From assembly GCA_019347715.1 (NCBI GenBank), contig JAHWKU010000004.1, positions 1 to 64,000 of the forward strand: DNA of 64,000 nt, written 5' to 3'. Shown in pieces: positions 1 to 8,476 of this stretch. The stretch is from Actinomycetota bacterium. Its GTDB lineage: Bacteria > Actinomycetota > CADDZG01 > JAHWKV01. Made by a program: the position numbers and the translations under genes. The notes beneath the pieces were generated by a model, which searched no databases, was not told the origin of the DNA, and worked only from the letters and a program-made list of their open reading frames with translations. How positions within the stretch are numbered: position 1 is the stretch's first letter; every line of letters begins with the position of its first letter.

Positions 1-193
1 CCTGGGTCAGATCTTCCGAGTTCCCCCGGCCCGAGGTCAGATACGTGACGAAGGACTTGACCCTTGGGTAATACCGTTCGATCAGCTCGGCCGCTGCTTC
101 GGCCCTTCCTGCCTGGGCAGCCCGAACGAGCGTGCGGTCGGTCCGTATTGAATCGAGCTTGGTTAGGTTGAGGAAACGCTCCGCTACCGCCAA
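1..193 (-). CDS. RNA polymerase sigma-70 factor, ECF-like (N-terminal part, runs off the left edge)
   Basis: The reverse strand encodes about 64 residues that continue beyond base 1. They read LVRAAQAGRAEAAAELIERY, then YPRVKSFVTYLTSG, then NSEDLTQ, the classic layout of sigma-70 region 2.1-2.2: an LVRxAQAG opening, a helix ending in YYPRV, and the acidic EDLTQ motif that contacts core polymerase. The frame is closed by a stop 57 bases upstream. The only conventional start is a TTG at 191-193, preceded by a GGGGGA Shine-Dalgarno-like run, so I place the start there. Known role: ECF sigma factors recruit RNA polymerase to a small regulon, often under an anti-sigma factor. Region 4 and any anti-sigma gene lie outside the window, so subgroup and signal cannot be inferred. 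Family fairly sure, exact start less so. Confidence 0.72.
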   Translation of the reverse strand, partial: MAVAERFLNLTKLDSIRTDRTLVRAAQAGRAEAAAELIERYYPRVKSFVTYLTSGRGNSEDLTQ

Positions 194-366
194 AAGTCCC
201 CCAGGGCTACGTATCGTGGACTAGTCCGCGCTGAGAGTACCATCTACGCCGAGGCGTGTCTACGCCTAGCTGACCAGGCATTTCCCCCCGTCTTAAGCTT
301 GCTCTGCTAGCCACCGACAGGGATTGGCCTTACCATGAGAGTGTTCAATTAAGGGAGATCCGATCT

Positions 367-660
367 ATGGTTCTATGCGCCAATTGCGGAACCCAGCTGC
401 TTCGAGCGATGGGAGAAGAGACCATCACTACTCTAGAAGGGGCAGAGATGGTGTTTCGACGCACGACCGACTATCTGGTTTGCTCCAGCCCCGAGTGCAT
501 GCGCCTGTACTCGGTCGTTCTGATTCGCGAGAGCGAGGTGGTCGGGGGCCCCGGTGACATGGAACTGACTGCCGAGCTTGCTCAGATCGCCAAGGGCCCG
601 GGGGATCTAGGCCTTGCCCATCCGGACCCTCTCCCGCTAGAGGAGCATTTCGACCAGTAG
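367..660 (+). CDS. Small zinc-ribbon-like protein of unknown function
   Basis: A 97-residue soluble protein with a good Shine-Dalgarno sequence (AGGGAGAT, 353-360) before the ATG. Cys4 and Cys7 (CANC) and Cys39 and Cys44 (CSSPEC) form a split four-cysteine cluster that probably binds zinc. Between them is a hydrophilic strand-rich stretch, and the C-terminal half is acidic and proline-rich. It is convergent with the TerC gene, 17 bases away, and divergent from the sigma-factor gene. I do not recognise a named family. Three other small proteins in the window have similarly spaced cysteine pairs. It could be a zinc-binding regulator or a redox protein. Confidence 0.75.
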   Translation: MVLCANCGTQLLRAMGEETITTLEGAEMVFRRTTDYLVCSSPECMRLYSVVLIRESEVVGGPGDMELTAELAQIAKGPGDLGLAHPDPLPLEEHFDQ

Positions 661-677
661 CTCGTCTGCGGTCCGCA

Positions 678-1694
678 TCAGGGACCTTCTTTACTGCTCT
701 CGTCTTCGTCCTCGTCCAAAAAGGGGTTGTCTTCGGGAACCTCGAGGTGCTCGGTCGTCACAGGAACCGGAAATGCCAGCGACGCGATAACCGTTGCCCC
801 AAGAACCGCGACGATGACTGAGAGGGAAACCCAGATCTCTGGGTGCCAGACCTCCGCTAAGAGCATCTTCATTCCAACAAAGGCCAGGATCACAGCGAGC
901 CCATACTTTAGAAGGTGGAAGCGGTTCATGCTTCCGGCCAGCAGAAAATAGAGGGCTCTCAATCCCAGGATGGCGAAGACGTTTGAGGTCAAGACCAAGA
1001 ACGGCTCTGTCGTGATCGCCAAGGCAGCAGGGATGGAATCAACTGCGAAGACAATGTCGGTGGTTTCGATGACGATAAGAACCAGAACCAGCGGTGTCAT
1101 CAAGCGCTTGCCATTTTCTAGCGTTACGAACTTTTGTCCGTCGTATCGATGTGAGAGGGGAAGGCGCCTGGCTGCCAGCTTGAGGACTGGATTGTCGCTC
1201 GGATCGACATCTTCCGTTCCCTTTGCAATGCGATACGCGGTGAATATCAATAGGGCTCCAAACAGGTAGAGAACCCATTCGAAACGGTTGATGATGGCTA
1301 CTCCTGCGGCTATGAATATCCCCCGAAACACCATCGCTCCCAGGATGCCGAAGAACAGGACTCGCCTTTGATTCTCGAGGCCCACTTTGAAGTAAGCGAA
1401 GACAACCAAAAAGACAAACATGTTGTCGACCGAAAGCGAGTACTCCACCAGGTAGGCACTGAAATAGAGAGCCGCAAGTTCGATGTTGGTATGAGGATCG
1501 ACGAGAGCATCGCCAAATAGGCGGTTTCCGGAGGCCAGAAGGAGAACTCCGAAACCCACCGCCATCCCGACCCAAACCGTCACCCATGCCCCGGACTCTT
1601 TTGTGGTGGGCACGTGGGAGTCGCGGTGGAAAAACCGCAGGTCGATCACCAGCATTGCTATGACGAATCCGATGAACCCCAGGTAGAGCCACAT
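678..1694 (-). CDS. TerC/Alx family integral membrane protein
   Basis: A 338-residue protein with about eight or nine hydrophobic segments. It carries the acidic intramembrane motifs of the TerC family: EYSLSVDN at residues 84-91 and ETTDIVFAVDS at 210-220, whose Asp and Glu residues are thought to handle metal ions. Family members are implicated in tellurite resistance and, more generally, in manganese or calcium export that supplies metal to exported proteins. The C-terminus is a strongly acidic tail (DEDEDE) on the cytoplasmic side. Length is normal. It starts at ATG 1694 and is followed, 26 bases beyond its upstream end, by the tail of the LCP gene, so the three minus-strand genes may be co-transcribed. 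Specific substrate unknown. Confidence 0.9.
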   Translation of the reverse strand: MWLYLGFIGFVIAMLVIDLRFFHRDSHVPTTKESGAWVTVWVGMAVGFGVLLLASGNRLFGDALVDPHTNIELAALYFSAYLVEYSLSVDNMFVFLVVFAYFKVGLENQRRVLFFGILGAMVFRGIFIAAGVAIINRFEWVLYLFGALLIFTAYRIAKGTEDVDPSDNPVLKLAARRLPLSHRYDGQKFVTLENGKRLMTPLVLVLIVIETTDIVFAVDSIPAALAITTEPFLVLTSNVFAILGLRALYFLLAGSMNRFHLLKYGLAVILAFVGMKMLLAEVWHPEIWVSLSVIVAVLGATVIASLAFPVPVTTEHLEVPEDNPFLDEDEDESSKEGP

Positions 1695-1720
1695 ATCTCT
1701 AAGGAATCAGAGCTGCCTTA

Positions 1721-2656
1721 TTAATAGACGCCGTCATCACGGACGCGATCGTATGTGTCCCCCGGCGAGAGATAAACGACACTGGCACTCCCGGCGCTTC
1801 CCGAGCTGCCGGGGACGTTGACATTTTGCATCGCGGCCGGGTCGATCTCCTTGGCCACCATGGCGAGTTTGAACACTTCCAAGAGTGGAACGGTGATCTT
1901 GATGTGGCGTTGAGTTGCTTTGATGTAGTCGAATAACCGGTGCGGATCGCTCCCTACTTCATTCCGGAACTTACCGAGAGAAGCGATGATCACGGCCCCC
2001 TGATTCTCTGTCCGGCTGAAATCCCCTCTGGGAGTGTTCTTTCGGTTCCTGGAGAAAGCCAATAGATCTCCGCCCTGCATATGAACCGGGCCGGCGTTGA
2101 AAAATGCACCCGAGGGGGGGTCGTTCATCGGATAGGGAACGTTTATCTCTACCCCTCCCAACTCGTCGATGAAGGCCATGAAGTTACTAAACTCGGTTTT
2201 CACGTAGTACTGCACGGGTAGCCCGGTATGTGACTTCAGCACTTCCAAGGCAGATTCAAATCCGGATCTTCTGCAGATGTCGGTGAGCTTTCTGCCGTTC
2301 AGATATGAATCTCGAGGGAAATTCAGAATAGTGCCGGCCTTCTGCTGCGCATTGATCGCCACGATGTGGATCGCGTCGCAGCCTCCGCCGGAATCGGGTG
2401 GACCATTTCTCGTATCGCTTCCCAACACCGCGATGAAGATCGGTTGCGAGAAGTCGGGCTGCCCAGATCCCTCTTGGACTCTGTGAATTCCAACCGCCTC
2501 GGTAGGGCTGGGGGACTGGGCCGCTGCTCTGAACGGTTCTGAAACCCACCACGACGCGGCCAGAAGAGACACCACTATCAAGGTCACCAGCGACCAGACC
2601 ACTCGATTCACGATTCGGCGTCTGTAGCGGGGCAGTATGTCTACGCTCGGAGTCAT
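1721..2656 (-). CDS. LytR-CpsA-Psr (LCP) family protein
   Basis: A 311-residue membrane-anchored enzyme. An N-terminal transmembrane helix (about residues 17-36) is followed by the LCP domain with the usual polar active-site residues: LGSDTR (78-83), the Asp of GGCDAIH, and FPRDS (113-117). LCP enzymes transfer undecaprenyl-phosphate-linked glycopolymers onto peptidoglycan outside the membrane; in actinobacteria this includes arabinogalactan-type polymers. The open frame extends far upstream, but that part is antisense or out of frame with the upstream lipoprotein gene. The ATG at 2656 overlaps the upstream TGA as ATGA, so translational coupling fixes the start. No C-terminal LytR_C domain is present; a separate LytR_C protein lies at 46.7 kb. 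Confidence 0.9.
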   Translation of the reverse strand: MTPSVDILPRYRRRIVNRVVWSLVTLIVVSLLAASWWVSEPFRAAAQSPSPTEAVGIHRVQEGSGQPDFSQPIFIAVLGSDTRNGPPDSGGGCDAIHIVAINAQQKAGTILNFPRDSYLNGRKLTDICRRSGFESALEVLKSHTGLPVQYYVKTEFSNFMAFIDELGGVEINVPYPMNDPPSGAFFNAGPVHMQGGDLLAFSRNRKNTPRGDFSRTENQGAVIIASLGKFRNEVGSDPHRLFDYIKATQRHIKITVPLLEVFKLAMVAKEIDPAAMQNVNVPGSSGSAGSASVVYLSPGDTYDRVRDDGVY

Positions 2657-3318
2657 GTCGCAAGGAATCCTTCTGGGGGAGGCAGCCATCCGGTGCGAAC
2701 TTCCGAATCGGCAACGAGGTGGGTCTTGAAGCCGGCGATCTTGTACGCGTCCCCTTCTTTCACGAGCCAGAAGGTTGCCGTGTGGGCAATCTTGACGGGG
2801 CTGTTCTCTTTCTCCACTGCCGTTGCGGTCGCTTCGAAGAGAACGGTAGCCACCGCTAACGGGGTGGTCATGTCGGGTTCGATCAGGAAGGTGAGGATGG
2901 GAACTTCTTGCTTCGTAGGATTCACCTTGGTTATGGCCGGTGCGATGTCGGCCAAGGCGAGAGCACCGAGCTGGGGCGCTACTTGCGGCTGGATGTCTGC
3001 GGTGAACAAAGAGGCAAGGTCGGGGTGTGTCCCCTGTCCCCATTTCCCCTTTTCGATGAAGGCGGCGTTGTAGTAGGCATTTACAGTAGCGGTCACTCCG
3101 GGGACGGCGCCGGATGCGGCTGCCTGCGCTTCGGGGCGATCCTGCGCATCGATCCCTCTCGTTTCCAATACCTGAAATTTGGCGGTTGGAGGAGGCTCTT
3201 CCTCGCGCTGCCGGGAAGGGCCATCGCAGGCGGCGAGAACGGCGGCCATCAAGACGGCGAGTGCGAGAGAGCCAGCGCGAGTGTGAAAGGGAGTTCTCCC
3301 GGGGGCGGGTTCAATCAT
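2653..3318 (-). CDS. Putative secreted lipoprotein of unknown function
   Basis: About 221 residues. A signal peptide with a lipobox (VLAAC) near residue 30 predicts lipidation and anchoring on the outer face of the membrane. The mature part has a short Pro/Glu-rich linker and then an alpha+beta domain rich in short strands, compatible with an NTF2-like or DUF4878-like fold, which I infer only weakly. Its stop overlaps the start of the LCP gene (ATGA), so the two are probably made together, suggesting a cell-envelope role. An alternative GTG start at 3354 would add 12 residues. I prefer ATG 3318 because a TACAGT -10-like hexamer (3327-3332) sits just upstream of it, implying an almost leaderless mRNA. 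Confidence 0.7.
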   Translation of the reverse strand: MIEPAPGRTPFHTRAGSLALAVLMAAVLAACDGPSRQREEEPPPTAKFQVLETRGIDAQDRPEAQAAASGAVPGVTATVNAYYNAAFIEKGKWGQGTHPDLASLFTADIQPQVAPQLGALALADIAPAITKVNPTKQEVPILTFLIEPDMTTPLAVATVLFEATATAVEKENSPVKIAHTATFWLVKEGDAYKIAGFKTHLVADSEVRTGWLPPPEGFLAT

Positions 3319-3390
3319 GAGCGCCAACTGTACCGGACTTGGCCATAGTTCCACGAGGTATTAGTCTGGCAGTCAAACCAGATCAAGGGG

Positions 3391-3777
3391 GTGGTCAGCC
3401 TGTTAGGTAATGCCCGAGTAAATGCGACCGTAGCCGTCAAAGACCTCGAGAAGGCCAAGGGGTTCTATACGAAGACCCTCGGTCTCGAGATCATCCTGGA
3501 TGAGCCGGAGGGAATTGAGTTCCAATGCGGAGCCGGCACGGTGCTGGGGGTATATCCGTCGTCGTTTGCAGGAACGGCTCAGAACACCGTCGCCCAGTGG
3601 TTTGTGGATGACGTCGAAAAAGAGGTCGAGGATCTTCGAGGACGGGGAGTGACTTTTGAGGAATACGACATGCCCGACCTCAAGACGGAGAATGGGATAG
3701 CCAGCCTGGGTAATTACCGCGTGGCTTGGTTCAAGGACCCCGACGGCAACATCCTCGCACTCGGTCAGCGCCCCTAG
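3391..3777 (+). CDS. VOC-superfamily (glyoxalase/bleomycin-resistance fold) protein
   Basis: A 128-residue protein with the paired beta-alpha-beta-beta-beta modules of the vicinal oxygen chelate superfamily. The first module has the VKDLEKAKGFYTKTLGLE pattern, and the last strand has WFKDPDGNILAL, whose acidic residue is normally a metal ligand. Superfamily members act as glyoxalases, dioxygenases, epimerases or drug-binding proteins, so the substrate cannot be told. The GTG start at 3391 lies directly against an AAGGGG run, an awkwardly short spacing, so translation may begin a few codons later. It stands alone between divergent minus-strand genes and the STAS gene. Confidence 0.85.
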   Translation: MVSLLGNARVNATVAVKDLEKAKGFYTKTLGLEIILDEPEGIEFQCGAGTVLGVYPSSFAGTAQNTVAQWFVDDVEKEVEDLRGRGVTFEEYDMPDLKTENGIASLGNYRVAWFKDPDGNILALGQRP

Positions 3778-3877
3778 CTCTTTTCAGGTCCTCCTAAGCA
3801 TCTCTTCACAGGGCGGGTAGAATCCGCCGGTTGCCTCGACGCTCCGGGGCGCTGAGGACCTCGAGACGGGAGATTCG

Positions 3878-4234
3878 ATGGATCTGAATATCGAAGTGGA
3901 AACTAAGGATGGGTTTTCCATCGTGGGGGTTACCGGCGAGGTCGATGTTTTCACGGCCCCGAAGCTGAGAGAACAGCTCATCGACCTGGTCGATCAGGGG
4001 GCCTATCAGATAGTGGTAGACCTCGAAGACGTGGATTTCCTCGATTCCACCGGCCTCGGCGTCCTCGTTGCCGGCCTCAAAAGAGCCAAGACCCATGACG
4101 GCTCTCTTTCGATCGTCTGCACCAAGGAAAAGATCCTCAAGATCTTCCGGGTCACGGGGCTCACGAAGGTTTTTCCGATCCACGAAACGAGGGAAGCAGC
4201 GGTCACAGGGGCCGCCACAGAAGCTTCGGAGTAA
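3878..4234 (+). CDS. STAS-domain anti-sigma factor antagonist
   Basis: A 118-residue single STAS domain. The DSTGLGVL motif (residues 56-63) carries the serine (Ser57) that a partner anti-sigma kinase phosphorylates in the SpoIIAA, RsbV and BldG proteins. The unphosphorylated form binds the anti-sigma factor and frees the sigma factor. Length is standard. A GGGAGA Shine-Dalgarno precedes the ATG by six bases. A TAGAAT hexamer at 3818-3823 is a possible -10. No anti-sigma kinase or sigma factor is adjacent, so its partner must be encoded elsewhere. It is followed by hppA, which seems to have its own promoter. Confidence 0.9.
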   Translation: MDLNIEVETKDGFSIVGVTGEVDVFTAPKLREQLIDLVDQGAYQIVVDLEDVDFLDSTGLGVLVAGLKRAKTHDGSLSIVCTKEKILKIFRVTGLTKVFPIHETREAAVTGAATEASE

Positions 4235-4252
4235 TCTCCTCCGACCCACGGA

Positions 4253-4258
4253 TATAAT
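4253..4258 (+). promoter_or_regulatory. Perfect -10 hexamer upstream of hppA
   Basis: TATAAT lies 19 bases after the STAS stop codon. No convincing -35 is seen at 16-18 bases upstream. Transcription from here would give hppA a leader of about 65 bases containing the hairpin at 4277-4296. Confidence 0.45.
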
Positions 4259-4276
4259 CCTCCCGCTTTGATGACA

Positions 4277-4296
4277 CGCGCCCTTCGTAGGGCGCG
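4277..4296 (+). other. GC-rich hairpin in the hppA 5' leader
   Basis: CGCGCCCT and AGGGCGCG form a perfect 8-bp stem around a 4-base loop. No T-run follows, so it is not an obvious terminator. It ends 16 bases before the hppA Shine-Dalgarno (AGGAGG, 4313-4318) and could stabilise the leader or tune translation. Confidence 0.4.
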
Positions 4297-4328
4297 GTAA
4301 TCCGTTAATGACAGGAGGCTCTTTTCTC

Positions 4329-6662
4329 ATGCAAACAGTGGTCCTCGCGGCCGAAGGACAGTCGATTGACGTAAGGCTGAGCTCTTTCGAGGAGACGTCT
4401 TTATGGGTGATCCTGGCCATCTCCGTTTTCGCTCTTGCGTTCGCCCTCTATCTCAGACGCCAGGTGCTCAGCTACCCACAGGGCACCCCGAAGATGATCG
4501 AGATCTCTGAAGCCATTCAGGAGGGGTCTAGGGCCTATCTCAACCGGCAGTTCCGTACGCTCGGCATCTTTGTTGCCATCCTCACTCTTGGTCTGTTGGC
4601 GCTGCCAACCGGAGTGACGAGCCTCGACCCCATGATCATTCGGATCGCCAGGTCTGTGGCGTTTCTTCTTGGAGCCGGATTCTCGGCCACCATTGGATTT
4701 GTCGGTATGACCCTTGCGGTTAGAGCCAACGTGCGAGTCGCTAACGCCGCACAAGAGTCGCAGAAGACCGCACTCACTATCGCGTTTCGTGCAGGGGGCG
4801 TGGCTGGCATGTTCACAGTGGGTCTTGGTCTGTTCGGTGCGGCATTGATCTTCCTGCTGTTTCGAGGTGACGCCACCACGGTGCTTGTCGGCTTCGGTTT
4901 TGGAGGCGCGTTGCTGGCCATGTTCATGCGGGTCGGCGGTGGCATCTTCACGAAAGCAGCGGACGTTGGCGCCGACCTCGTCGGGAAGGTCGAGCAGGGA
5001 ATCCCTGAGGACGACCCGCGCAACGCGGCCACCATCGCCGACAACGTCGGCGACAATGTGGGCGACTGCGCCGGCATGGCCGCTGACATCTTCGAGTCCT
5101 ACGAAGTCACTCTTGTAGCAGCGTTGATTCTCGGATTCACCGCGTACCAGGCCTTCGGCCCAGCCGGAGCGGCCATGGGAGTGATGTTCCCGTTATTCGT
5201 TCGTGCGATAGGTGTCATCACATCGGTGATTGGTATCTATGCAGTGGCCCCGCGTGAGGGCGAGCACGGGATGAAGTCAATCAACCGGGGATTTGTGGTG
5301 TCGGGAATCCTTTCGGCCCTTGCTACTCTGGCCCTTACTTACTTCTTCTTCCGTCCCGGCGGCGTGGTCGACTGGGCCCCGGCTTTTGCCGTGATCATCG
5401 GGCTGGTCCTTGCGGGCGTCATTCACTATCTGACTGAGTACTACACCGCTACCGAAAAGACTCCGGTGCAGGAGATTGCCCGGTCAACACAAACCGGCCC
5501 CGCCACGACCATCATCAGCGGGTTCGCGGTTGGGCTGGAGTCGACCGTGTTCGCAATCTTCGCCATCGTGGCTGCGATCATTGGTGCGTTCTTTCTCGGC
5601 GGAGGAAGCGAGGCCAAGAGCCTTTACATGATCGCCCTCATGGGAATGGGGATGCTGACGACCGTGGGAGTCATCGTCTCGATGGATACGTTCGGTCCCA
5701 TCGCCGACAACGCTCACGGGATCGCGGAGATGTCCGGAGGTCTCGGTGGAAACGCTGACGAGATAATGGCGTCGCTCGACGCGGTCGGCAACACCACGAA
5801 AGCGATCACGAAGGGTATGGCGATCGCGACTGCGGTGATCGCGGCGACGTCGTTATTCGGATCGTTCCGCGACGCAATCATTGGTACCGGGCTCCGGATA
5901 TTTGAGGAATTCGCGATCAGGATCGACCGGCCAGAGGTTTTGATCGGGCTGCTCATCGGAGGCGCGATCCCGTTTCTGTTCTCATCGCTCACGATCAGAG
6001 CGGTGGGACGATCCGCGTTCGCCGTTGTTCAAGAAGTTCGCCGCCAGTTTCGTGAGAACCCCGGGATCATGGAGTTCAAAGTGAAGCCCGACTACGCCAG
6101 AGTCGTTGACATCGTCACCAAGGCGTCTCTGCAGGAGCTCGCGACGCCCGGTCTTATCGCAGTCATCACTCCCATCGTTGTCGGGTTCGCTCTTGGAGCC
6201 GAGGCGCTCGGGGCTTTCCTCGGAGGGGTCATCCTTTGCGGCCAGCTCCTGGCAGTGATGCTGTCGAACTCGGGAGGCGCTTGGGATAACGCTAAGAAAT
6301 TCATCGAAGACGGTCATTACGGAGGTAAGGGATCCGAGAGCCACCACGCCGGAGTCATCGGTGACACGGTTGGAGACCCGTTCAAGGATACCGCCGGCCC
6401 CGCCCTGAACCCGCTTATCAAAGTCATGAACCTGGTAGCGCTTTTGATCGCGGTGCCGGTAGTGACTTTGGTGAACGAACAGCCGAACATGCCTGTGAGA
6501 GTGGGAATCGTGCTGGTCGGCATGGTGGTGCTCGGAGTCGCGTTCTACGTTTCGAAGGCCAGAGAGATGCCCGGGGCCGGCAGCACGGGTGTGGGAGCGG
6601 CGGCCGATGAGCCGATCTCCGACGAGCCTCCTCCAGTGCCAACCGATGCTACTCGCCATTAG
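4329..6662 (+). CDS. hppA: Membrane-bound H+-translocating pyrophosphatase, K+-independent type
   Basis: A 777-residue polytopic membrane protein (about 16 helices) that couples pyrophosphate hydrolysis to proton export. The catalytic stretches are present: GADLVGKVEQGIPEDDPRN, DNVGDNVGDCAGMAAD and GDTVGDPFKDTAGP. They hold the Asp and Lys residues that bind Mg-PPi. The diagnostic site reads GNTTKA, with Lys at about residue 491. In this family Lys here marks the K+-independent proton pumps, whereas K+-dependent enzymes have Ala. An earlier ATG at 4308 lies before the Shine-Dalgarno AGGAGG (4313-4318), so ATG 4329, ten bases after it, is chosen. The enzyme both drains biosynthetic PPi and adds to proton-motive force. 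Confidence 0.96.
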   Translation: MQTVVLAAEGQSIDVRLSSFEETSLWVILAISVFALAFALYLRRQVLSYPQGTPKMIEISEAIQEGSRAYLNRQFRTLGIFVAILTLGLLALPTGVTSLDPMIIRIARSVAFLLGAGFSATIGFVGMTLAVRANVRVANAAQESQKTALTIAFRAGGVAGMFTVGLGLFGAALIFLLFRGDATTVLVGFGFGGALLAMFMRVGGGIFTKAADVGADLVGKVEQGIPEDDPRNAATIADNVGDNVGDCAGMAADIFESYEVTLVAALILGFTAYQAFGPAGAAMGVMFPLFVRAIGVITSVIGIYAVAPREGEHGMKSINRGFVVSGILSALATLALTYFFFRPGGVVDWAPAFAVIIGLVLAGVIHYLTEYYTATEKTPVQEIARSTQTGPATTIISGFAVGLESTVFAIFAIVAAIIGAFFLGGGSEAKSLYMIALMGMGMLTTVGVIVSMDTFGPIADNAHGIAEMSGGLGGNADEIMASLDAVGNTTKAITKGMAIATAVIAATSLFGSFRDAIIGTGLRIFEEFAIRIDRPEVLIGLLIGGAIPFLFSSLTIRAVGRSAFAVVQEVRRQFRENPGIMEFKVKPDYARVVDIVTKASLQELATPGLIAVITPIVVGFALGAEALGAFLGGVILCGQLLAVMLSNSGGAWDNAKKFIEDGHYGGKGSESHHAGVIGDTVGDPFKDTAGPALNPLIKVMNLVALLIAVPVVTLVNEQPNMPVRVGIVLVGMVVLGVAFYVSKAREMPGAGSTGVGAAADEPISDEPPPVPTDATRH

Positions 6663-6696
6663 GGTCCTGTTAACTCAACGGTTGTAAGGTTCTGTC

Positions 6697-7368
6697 ATGC
6701 ATGCGGTGTTAGTCGGCTGTGGAAGGGTGGGGGCCGAACTGGCGAAGGCTCTCGAGGACCGCGGTTACACAGTTGCGATCATCGATAAGAACCCAGCTGA
6801 GTTCGAGAAGCGACTGCACCCCGGATTCAACGGCAAGAAGGTTGCAGGGCTCGGCTTCGACAAGGACACTTTGGAGGAAGCCGGAATCGAGGAGGCCGAA
6901 CTCTTCGCCTCGGTAACCAGGGGAGATAACTCCAACATCGTCTCGGCCCGCATCGCCAAGGAGCACTACGGGGTCAAGAATGTAGCTGCCCTCATCTACG
7001 ATCCTCGTAGGGTCGAGATCTACGAACGAGTTGGAATCTCGACAGTGGCCGCCGTCGGTTGGATGACCGACCAGATGCTCGCAAGGCTTCTTCCCGCGTC
7101 CGAGTCAGTCGAATGGACGGTCGGCGATGGGGACGTGGTCGTGGCTGGAGTTCAGGCTCCCGACTCCCTGATCGGCCAGACGATCGGCTCGCTGGAGGAC
7201 CCGGGCAAAGTGACGATGGTTGCCGTCACCAGGCTGGGAGTGACCGAGATTCCCGATAAGGGGTCGTTGATCCAGGAAGGGGACTTCTTGCACCTTTCGA
7301 TCCTCAAATCGGCTCTGCCTGAATTCGATGAGCGGCTAAAGGCAACCAAGGAGAGTGAACGCGGATGA
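6697..7368 (+). CDS. TrkA-family potassium-transport regulatory protein (first of a pair)
   Basis: A 223-residue cytoplasmic protein. An N-terminal Rossmann RCK_N domain begins with GCGRVGAE (residues 7-14) and an acidic residue at the end of strand 2 (IIDKN), the NAD(H)-binding pattern. A C-terminal RCK_C domain follows from about residue 130. Such proteins gate Trk/Ktr potassium channels in response to nucleotides or c-di-AMP. Its stop overlaps the ATG of the second trkA gene (ATGA), so the two are coupled and probably form a hetero-oligomeric gating ring, as do CeoB and CeoC in mycobacteria. No channel subunit gene is adjacent. Confidence 0.92.
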   Translation: MHAVLVGCGRVGAELAKALEDRGYTVAIIDKNPAEFEKRLHPGFNGKKVAGLGFDKDTLEEAGIEEAELFASVTRGDNSNIVSARIAKEHYGVKNVAALIYDPRRVEIYERVGISTVAAVGWMTDQMLARLLPASESVEWTVGDGDVVVAGVQAPDSLIGQTIGSLEDPGKVTMVAVTRLGVTEIPDKGSLIQEGDFLHLSILKSALPEFDERLKATKESERG

Positions 7369-8054
7369 AAGTCGCGGTCGCAGGAGCTGGCAACGTAGGG
7401 CAGTACGTCGCCGCCGATCTGGTTCGCCGCGGACACGAGGTGCTTCTAATCGACAAAGACGAAGACCTCATCCGTCAGCACAAGCACGAAATCGACTGCG
7501 AGTGGGTGTTTGCCGATGCATGTGAGCCTTTGAGTTTGCGGGAGATGGGTCTCGACACCTGCGACGTTCTGGTTGCGGCGACGGGTGACGACAAGGTGAA
7601 TCTCGTCGCTGCCCTTTTAGCTAAGCAAGAGTTCGCCATCCCTCGTGTTCTTGCGCGAGTGAATCACCCCAAGAATGAATGGCTTTTCAATGAGACCTGG
7701 GGTGTCGACGTTTCGGTGAGTCCTCCGCATCTCCTCACATCTCTCGTCGAGGAGGCCGTTACCGTCGGAGACTTGGTTACACTTTTGCGGCTCGAGCAAG
7801 GAAATGCGTTGCTGGTCGAATTCACTTTGGACGAGGAATCGCCGTCGGCCGGAAAGGTGATCGCCGAGCTGGACCTCCCGAGGGATTGTGCACTTGTTGC
7901 AATCGTTCGCAACGATCACGTGATCGTTCCCAGGGACGAGACTCCACTGATGGTCGGTGACGAAGTGCTTGCTCTTTCGTCGCCGGATAGCCAGGGAGCA
8001 CTGGAGGAGACTCTGTCTGGAGTCAAAGGAGGCTCCGACAGGGAGGTCGGTTAA
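7365..8054 (+). CDS. TrkA-family potassium-transport regulatory protein (second of a pair)
   Basis: A 229-residue protein with the same RCK_N plus RCK_C layout as its upstream partner. It opens with VAGAGNVGQYVA (GxGxxG) and LLIDKDED at the end of strand 2. The start ATG overlaps the preceding stop by four bases. It has a short polar tail. It is convergent with the OB-fold gene, ten bases away. The order TrkA, TrkA, OB-fold, DUF3159 is conserved across actinobacteria, which supports the assignment. Confidence 0.92.
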   Translation: MKVAVAGAGNVGQYVAADLVRRGHEVLLIDKDEDLIRQHKHEIDCEWVFADACEPLSLREMGLDTCDVLVAATGDDKVNLVAALLAKQEFAIPRVLARVNHPKNEWLFNETWGVDVSVSPPHLLTSLVEEAVTVGDLVTLLRLEQGNALLVEFTLDEESPSAGKVIAELDLPRDCALVAIVRNDHVIVPRDETPLMVGDEVLALSSPDSQGALEETLSGVKGGSDREVG

Positions 8055-8064
8055 GCGGCCTTAG

Positions 8065-8451
8065 TCAGTGTTGCGTGCCGAAACCGGCTGGGAGCAGCTG
8101 GTATGCGGGATTGATCATCTTCAGCCGGTCGTCGCCGAATCTCCCTATAGTCCCGTTCAAGATGAGGCCGCTGCCCAAATCGATTCCCTTGATCCGTCTC
8201 CGGCCTAGCCACACCGCTGTGACCTCGTCGGTGCCGTCGTAGATCTGTACCTCTAGCGAAGAACGGCCCGGGCCGCGCGGAACCACCATGATGCTTTGAA
8301 CCACTCCGGCCACTCGTGCCTTGGTTCTCGGTCGGATCACTGCGATCTGTTCGACGCCTTCGAGCCGGCCGCATTGATTGCGTATCCCCTGGGCGCGAAG
8401 GTGGTCCGGATGCTCCGACAACCTCTGGCCAAGCTTCTTCAGAATCCCCAT
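8065..8451 (-). CDS. OB-fold nucleic-acid-binding domain protein
   Basis: A 128-residue protein. The central part (ARVAGVVQSIMVVPRG, then LEVQIYDGTDEVTAVWLGRR) has the five-strand beta-barrel pattern of an OB fold like those in RecG or tRNA anticodon-binding domains. A basic N-terminal helix precedes it. Its function is unknown; the gene is a conserved neighbour of the actinobacterial TrkA pair and DUF3159. The start ATG is only 25 bases from the start of the divergent HD gene, so both promoters must share that gap. Confidence 0.82.
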   Translation of the reverse strand: MGILKKLGQRLSEHPDHLRAQGIRNQCGRLEGVEQIAVIRPRTKARVAGVVQSIMVVPRGPGRSSLEVQIYDGTDEVTAVWLGRRRIKGIDLGSGLILNGTIGRFGDDRLKMINPAYQLLPAGFGTQH

Positions 8452-8476
8452 CTCTCGAATCTATTATCGTCGAGAT
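8452..8476. promoter_or_regulatory. Shared bidirectional promoter between two divergent start codons
   Basis: Only 25 bases separate the ATG codons of the OB-fold and HD genes. The element CTATTATCG reads as TATTAT (8462-8467) on the plus strand, nine bases before the HD start. It reads as GATAAT (8463-8468) on the minus strand, eleven bases before the OB-fold start. One symmetric -10 could therefore serve both directions, with very short or no leaders. Confidence 0.5.

Noticed and set aside
4277..4296. Hairpin before hppA as a transcription terminator
   Set aside because: No T-run follows and a TATAAT lies just upstream, so it belongs to the hppA leader.
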